A stretch of DNA of 64,000 bases from Acidobacteriota bacterium (lineage in GTDB: Bacteria > Acidobacteriota > Terriglobia > Acidiferrales > UBA7541), in NCBI GenBank assembly GCA_013289825.1, contig JABCZF010000004.1, positions 124,001 to 188,000 on the forward strand, in the 5' to 3' direction. The translations under genes were made by a program, and so were the position numbers. Under the pieces are notes generated by a model that had not been told where the DNA came from, made no database searches, and saw nothing but the letters and a program-made list of their open reading frames with translations. Each line of letters starts with the position of its first letter. The stretch's first letter is position 1. Positions 60,555-64,000 of the stretch are shown one piece after another.

Positions 60555-63026
60555 TCAAAATGGCGTCAGTTTCAGAGTGTGTTTGCGGGCTTTTGCTTCC
60601 GCCGCATCGCTGAACGGCGTGACAATGGGCTTCGCTTCATGCCAGTAGGAGAACTGGTCGGTGTAGTGGCTGCTGCCGACCTGGCCGGATTCGCCAGCGG
60701 GAATGAGCAGAATGGAGTCATCCCAGTTGGCGAGGTTGGCGATGAAGCGCATCGCAGGGCCGTGGCGTTTTGTTGCGGCGCGCACGCTGTAACCGGTACC
60801 GGATTGCGGTTTGCCCGTGACGCTGAGCAGTAGCTTGAGGAAGCCTTGTCCGCCGATCGGGTGGAGCATGTCGAGTGAATTTAGCTGCTTCCACTGCCAG
60901 TCATCGACGCGCTCACTTTTTGTTTGCTCTGCCAGCATGGAAACGGCGCGGTCGGCCGTTGCGGCAAGCAATTCGTCGTAGTTTTTGTATGCGGGTGGCA
61001 GCCAGTTTGCGGGCCGATCCGTTAACACTTTTTGGAGGAACGTTGTGCTGCGCCAGCTATAGAGGTTGGTATCTTTTCCAAGATAGGGTTCAAGAATAAG
61101 ATCCAGTGCTGCGCGGCGTGCCATCACCAAGAAAGATACGAGCGAGGAGTCCGCGTCGGCGATTCCGTTCCAGTCTTTCACAGCGTCCACGAGTTTTCTG
61201 GCTCTCGGGTCTTTTGGTTGAACTTTTTTTGCGGCGCCAGACATTTGGTCCGCGAGAAAAGCGTGCGGATAGCTGTAGGTATCTGTTTCGACCTTGAGCA
61301 TGTCGATCGGACGGAGATCCGTTTTGTCGTGCAGTAGATCGTGGATCCGAGCAGTGCGATAAGGCTCTTCCCAGCGGTCCGTCAGATATGGTTTGTAATT
61401 CGGCCCGATTACGCGCGCATTGGCGGTGACGATTAGGCCGCTGTCTGGGTTCAGGGCCTGGGGAAGTTGTTCGAAGGGAATATAGCCTGTCCATTCGTAG
61501 TCGTCGGTATCGCCAGGAACGGGAATTTCACCGTGGCCCTTCTTGCGAATGGGGACGCGCGCGGCCATGACGTATCCGATGTTGCCCTCCACATCAGCGT
61601 ATACGGCGTTTTGTCCGGGGCCCCAAACGGTTTTCATGATTTCTCGAAATTCGTGCCAGTTTTGCGCTCGGGAGAGCCAGCTGTAGGTGTTAGCGAGGCC
61701 GCCAGGCTCGAGCGCCGTCCAGCGGAGGGCATACGCTTTGTCGCCTTCGCGGCGGACGATTGGACCGTGCCGAGTGACGACCACTCTTAAATGTTCGTCA
61801 CTTTGTCCTTTGACGTGAATCACTTCATCAAACACCTGTGCGGCGTGCCAAGAAGTTCGGTCCGGGCCTTTGTGGAGATAGAAATCAGGGTGGTCTTTGT
61901 CAAAAGTCTCGATATAGAGGTCCTCGACATCGGCGCCATTGTTTGTAAAACCCCACGCGATGTGGTCGTTGTGGCCGATGACGATGAGGGGGGCGCCGGG
62001 AAGCGTAAATCCCTTGGCATTAAAACCCGGGGCGCTGAGATGGATTTCATACCAGATCGGGGGAATAGAGAGCTCGAGGTGCGTGTCATTGGCGAGAAGC
62101 GGTTTGCCGGTCGCCGTGTGCGCGCCGCTGACCACCCAGTTGTTGCTCCCGAGACCTTGGCGGATTTCGCTTTGCGATGCTTCTAGGTAGCCGTCGATCG
62201 AAGGCCACAGTGCGGACGTTAGGTCCACGAAAGTCTCCGGTGTGCGAACGCTGCTGGCGCGGCGTCCCGCGGCTTTCAGGACGGTATCCGTGGGCATGTC
62301 GTCGTCATCGTCTTGGTCGTCGGGATCAACGCGAGAGGCTTGCGAGCCGTCATTGGGGACATCCGGATCGCCGACGACAAAATGGTCCATCGGCGCATCT
62401 CGAGCAAATAGATCCTTGGAACGATCCGTGCCGACGCGCTCTTCGACTTTGCCGCGGTCCAACTCGCGCTCCCAGGTGTCCGTCAGCGTCTGATACATGT
62501 AGCCCGCGATGACCAGTGAATCCGTAGGCTGCCACGGCTGCGGCTTGTATTTGAGCAAAGAAAATTCCAGGGGCAAGCTGTTCCGATGCTGTTCGATAAA
62601 AACATTCACGCCGCGCGCGTAGGCCTCCATCAGCGCGCGAGAGTCCTTGTCCATGGCGGAGAAGTCCCGCTCCGCAGCGCGGGAAAAACCGAAGGTGCGA
62701 AATTGTTTGTCTGACTTGAGCGCGAGCGGACCGACAATCTCCGAAAGCTGGCCGCGGGAGGCCCGGCGCATCAAATCGAGTTGCCAGAGGCGGTCCTGGG
62801 CCATCACATAGCCCTGGGCTTCGACGGCATCCGCGAGGGAGGCCGCGCGGACGTGCGGGACGCCCCAATTGTCGCGCTCTACGGTGACTTCTTTTTGCAG
62901 GCCGGGGAGGGAAATCGAGCCGTCGAGCTGCGGTAGCGGGCGGTAGATGAACCACCAAGCCACAACGCCGGCCATCACAACAACCACCAGAAGTGTCCAG
63001 ATGAGTATCCGAAGGATGGTCCGCAA
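60555..63026 (-). CDS. penicillin acylase-family N-terminal nucleophile hydrolase
   Basis: 823 residues from TTG 63026, which has GGGAG 5-6 bases upstream; the frame extends 172 codons further but then lies antisense to ileS. Residues about 5-25 form a membrane anchor or signal. The alpha/beta cleavage site is G293/S294 in LGSNNW, with S294 the nucleophile; VNGHNDHIAWGFT-like block (IGHNDHIAWGFT) follows. A ~30-residue Asp-rich insertion (about 228-258) lies in the spacer before the nucleophile. Members hydrolyse beta-lactam side chains, acyl-homoserine lactones or N-acyl amides. Confidence 0.9.
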   Translation of the reverse strand: MRTILRILIWTLLVVVVMAGVVAWWFIYRPLPQLDGSISLPGLQKEVTVERDNWGVPHVRAASLADAVEAQGYVMAQDRLWQLDLMRRASRGQLSEIVGPLALKSDKQFRTFGFSRAAERDFSAMDKDSRALMEAYARGVNVFIEQHRNSLPLEFSLLKYKPQPWQPTDSLVIAGYMYQTLTDTWERELDRGKVEERVGTDRSKDLFARDAPMDHFVVGDPDVPNDGSQASRVDPDDQDDDDDMPTDTVLKAAGRRASSVRTPETFVDLTSALWPSIDGYLEASQSEIRQGLGSNNWVVSGAHTATGKPLLANDTHLELSIPPIWYEIHLSAPGFNAKGFTLPGAPLIVIGHNDHIAWGFTNNGADVEDLYIETFDKDHPDFYLHKGPDRTSWHAAQVFDEVIHVKGQSDEHLRVVVTRHGPIVRREGDKAYALRWTALEPGGLANTYSWLSRAQNWHEFREIMKTVWGPGQNAVYADVEGNIGYVMAARVPIRKKGHGEIPVPGDTDDYEWTGYIPFEQLPQALNPDSGLIVTANARVIGPNYKPYLTDRWEEPYRTARIHDLLHDKTDLRPIDMLKVETDTYSYPHAFLADQMSGAAKKVQPKDPRARKLVDAVKDWNGIADADSSLVSFLVMARRAALDLILEPYLGKDTNLYSWRSTTFLQKVLTDRPANWLPPAYKNYDELLAATADRAVSMLAEQTKSERVDDWQWKQLNSLDMLHPIGGQGFLKLLLSVTGKPQSGTGYSVRAATKRHGPAMRFIANLANWDDSILLIPAGESGQVGSSHYTDQFSYWHEAKPIVTPFSDAAEAKARKHTLKLTPF

Positions 63027-63134
63027 GCAGTCTCCCGGAAGAAGGAAGTAAAACTTGAGTGTAGTGGACGCGCTTCGGGGGTGCAACCGGACGAGCGTGC
63101 TTGGCGGCTGTGATAATCTAAGAAGATATTGCCT

Positions 63135-64000
63135 ATGAGCTTGTATAAACCAGTGCCACGAGTGCCCGATTTTCCCGCGATGGAGCGCGAGATTTTGCGT
63201 TTCTGGGAGGAGCACCGCACTTTCCAGAAGCTGCGAGCACAAACCGCCGACGGCCCTCCTTGGTCCTTCCTTGATGGACCGATCACCGCAAATAATCCGA
63301 TGGGTGTGCATCACGCTTGGGGCCGCTCGCTGAAGGATATGTACCAGCGCTACCACGCGATGCGAGGCCACGCTTTGCGCTATCAGAACGGGTTCGATTG
63401 CCAGGGATTGTGGGTGGAGGTCGAGGTCGAAAAAAGCCTCGGGCTCAAAACCAAGCGTGAGATTCGCGAGTTTGGGATTGAAAACTTTGTGCGTGCGTGC
63501 AAGGAGCGCGTCCTCACCTATGCCGCGCGGCAGACCGAGCAATCCGTCCGTTTGGGATATTGGTGCGATTGGGATGATCCCAAGGAATTGATCGCGTTGC
63601 GCGATGCGTTGGCCGATGGAGATCGCGTGGTCACGGTGAAGCTGCCCAGCGGGCGCACAGAAACCGCTCGCGCCAGTGAGATTGTTCGTAAGTTGGGGTC
63701 CGCCGAGTATGGCGGCAGCTATTTCACTTTTTCTGACGAAAATAACTACACCATCTGGTCTTTCCTAAAAAAGTGCCACACGGAAGGTTTCATCTATCGC
63801 GGGCATGACGTTATGCCGTGGTGCGGGCGGTGCGGAACGGGGCTCTCGCAGATGGAAGTGGCTGAGGGGCGCCGCATCACCACACATACTTCGGTCTTTG
63901 TGCGTTTCCCAATCAGAGGGCAGGAGCGAACTGCTCTGCTGATTTGGACGACGACTCCTTGGACGCTAACCTCGAACGTTGCTGTTGCCGTGAATCCGGA
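63135..64000 (+). CDS. ileS: isoleucyl-tRNA synthetase, N-terminal part (3' end outside window)
   Basis: The first 288 codons of a class I synthetase, running off the window edge. The signature region reads [16 protein letters not shown], a variant of HIGH. A zinc-type CGRCG motif and the editing-domain entry [14 protein letters not shown] follow. Between WCDWDDP and [14 protein letters not shown] is an insertion of about 45 residues (about 150-195) not present in common IleS proteins. No T-box is visible in the ~100-bp leader. IleS over ValS or LeuS is favoured by the overall pattern, with moderate certainty. Confidence 0.85.
   Translation, partial: MSLYKPVPRVPDFPAMEREILRFWEEHRTFQKLRAQTADGPPWSFLDGPITANNPMGVHHAWGRSLKDMYQRYHAMRGHALRYQNGFDCQGLWVEVEVEKSLGLKTKREIREFGIENFVRACKERVLTYAARQTEQSVRLGYWCDWDDPKELIALRDALADGDRVVTVKLPSGRTETARASEIVRKLGSAEYGGSYFTFSDENNYTIWSFLKKCHTEGFIYRGHDVMPWCGRCGTGLSQMEVAEGRRITTHTSVFVRFPIRGQERTALLIWTTTPWTLTSNVAVAVNP

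Noticed and set aside
63027..63542. N-terminal extension of the penicillin acylase frame
   Set aside because: These 172 codons are antisense to the ileS start and its leader; a TTG at 63026 with a good Shine-Dalgarno begins the recognisable anchor helix.

Overview
The window is a high-GC bacterial chromosome segment with dense, often overlapping operons (ATGA, TTGA and TAGTG junctions) and frequent GTG/TTG starts. The gene content (hemA-hemC-hemD-hemB-hemL, PATAN/DUF4388 receivers, a TonB-domain protein leading a chemotaxis operon, many PilZ proteins, Tat-exported enzymes, ECF/anti-sigma modules and LTxxQ-type periplasmic proteins) resembles soil Acidobacteriota. That placement is an inference from gene content only. 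No tRNA, rRNA, CRISPR array, IS element or prophage was recognised.

Layout. 1-4.4 kb: tetrapyrrole operon hemA(3' end)-hemC-hemD-hemB-hemL. 4.4-10.2 kb: DUF4337 and DUF421 membrane proteins, an orphan PAS-GAF-PAS hybrid histidine kinase, an amidase and a small Tat-signal protein. 10.3-20.4 kb (minus): chemosensory operon I, in transcription order CheY-like, CheW, MCP, CheR, CheA (two Hpt domains plus a C-terminal receiver), CheB, two CheW-like proteins, a degenerate receiver-PATAN protein and a receiver-coiled-coil protein; this composition suggests a type IV pilus/surface-motility class system. 20.5-23.0 kb (minus): three-gene operon of a degenerate PilZ protein, an unrecognised helical protein and a pseudo-receiver fused to an ATPase-less histidine-kinase dimerisation domain. 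23.3-27.5 kb (minus): histidine kinase, single-domain response regulator and sigma-54 enhancer-binding regulator. 27.85-35.95 kb (plus): chemosensory operon II, TonB-like, MCP, CheW, CheR, CheA, CheB, CheY, CheX. 36-40.6 kb: PilZ-zinc-PilZ protein, PilZ protein, an ECF sigma/anti-sigma pair flanked by two LTxxQ-like periplasmic proteins, and a membrane-anchored unknown. 40.7-43.6 kb: Tat-exported spermidine-dehydrogenase-like flavoprotein and a creatininase-family hydrolase. 44.3-51.2 kb: GNAT acyltransferase with an N-acylamino-acid racemase/OSBS-like enzyme, an M1 aminopeptidase and a membrane-bound S12 serine hydrolase. 51.3-64 kb: MarC, DinB, hpt, GAF-GAF-PP2C phosphatase, lysA, then nadK-tlyA-ispA-xseB-mutM-penicillin acylase on the minus strand, and the start of ileS.

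The main finding is a candidate regulon in 20-28 kb. An inverted repeat GTCTCA-N3-TGAGAC and weaker variants occur in three clusters: between the kinase operon and chemosensory operon II (one perfect copy, 27632-27646), upstream of the PilZ operon (three elements with centres 21 and 32 bp apart), and upstream of chemosensory operon I. Sigma-54-like -24/-12 elements (GG-N10-GC) lie just upstream of the first gene of both chemosensory operons. The sigma-54 activator encoded between them is the obvious candidate to bind these sites, so one two-component system may switch on both chemosensory systems and the PilZ operon together. This comes from reading the sequence by eye and has not been tested.
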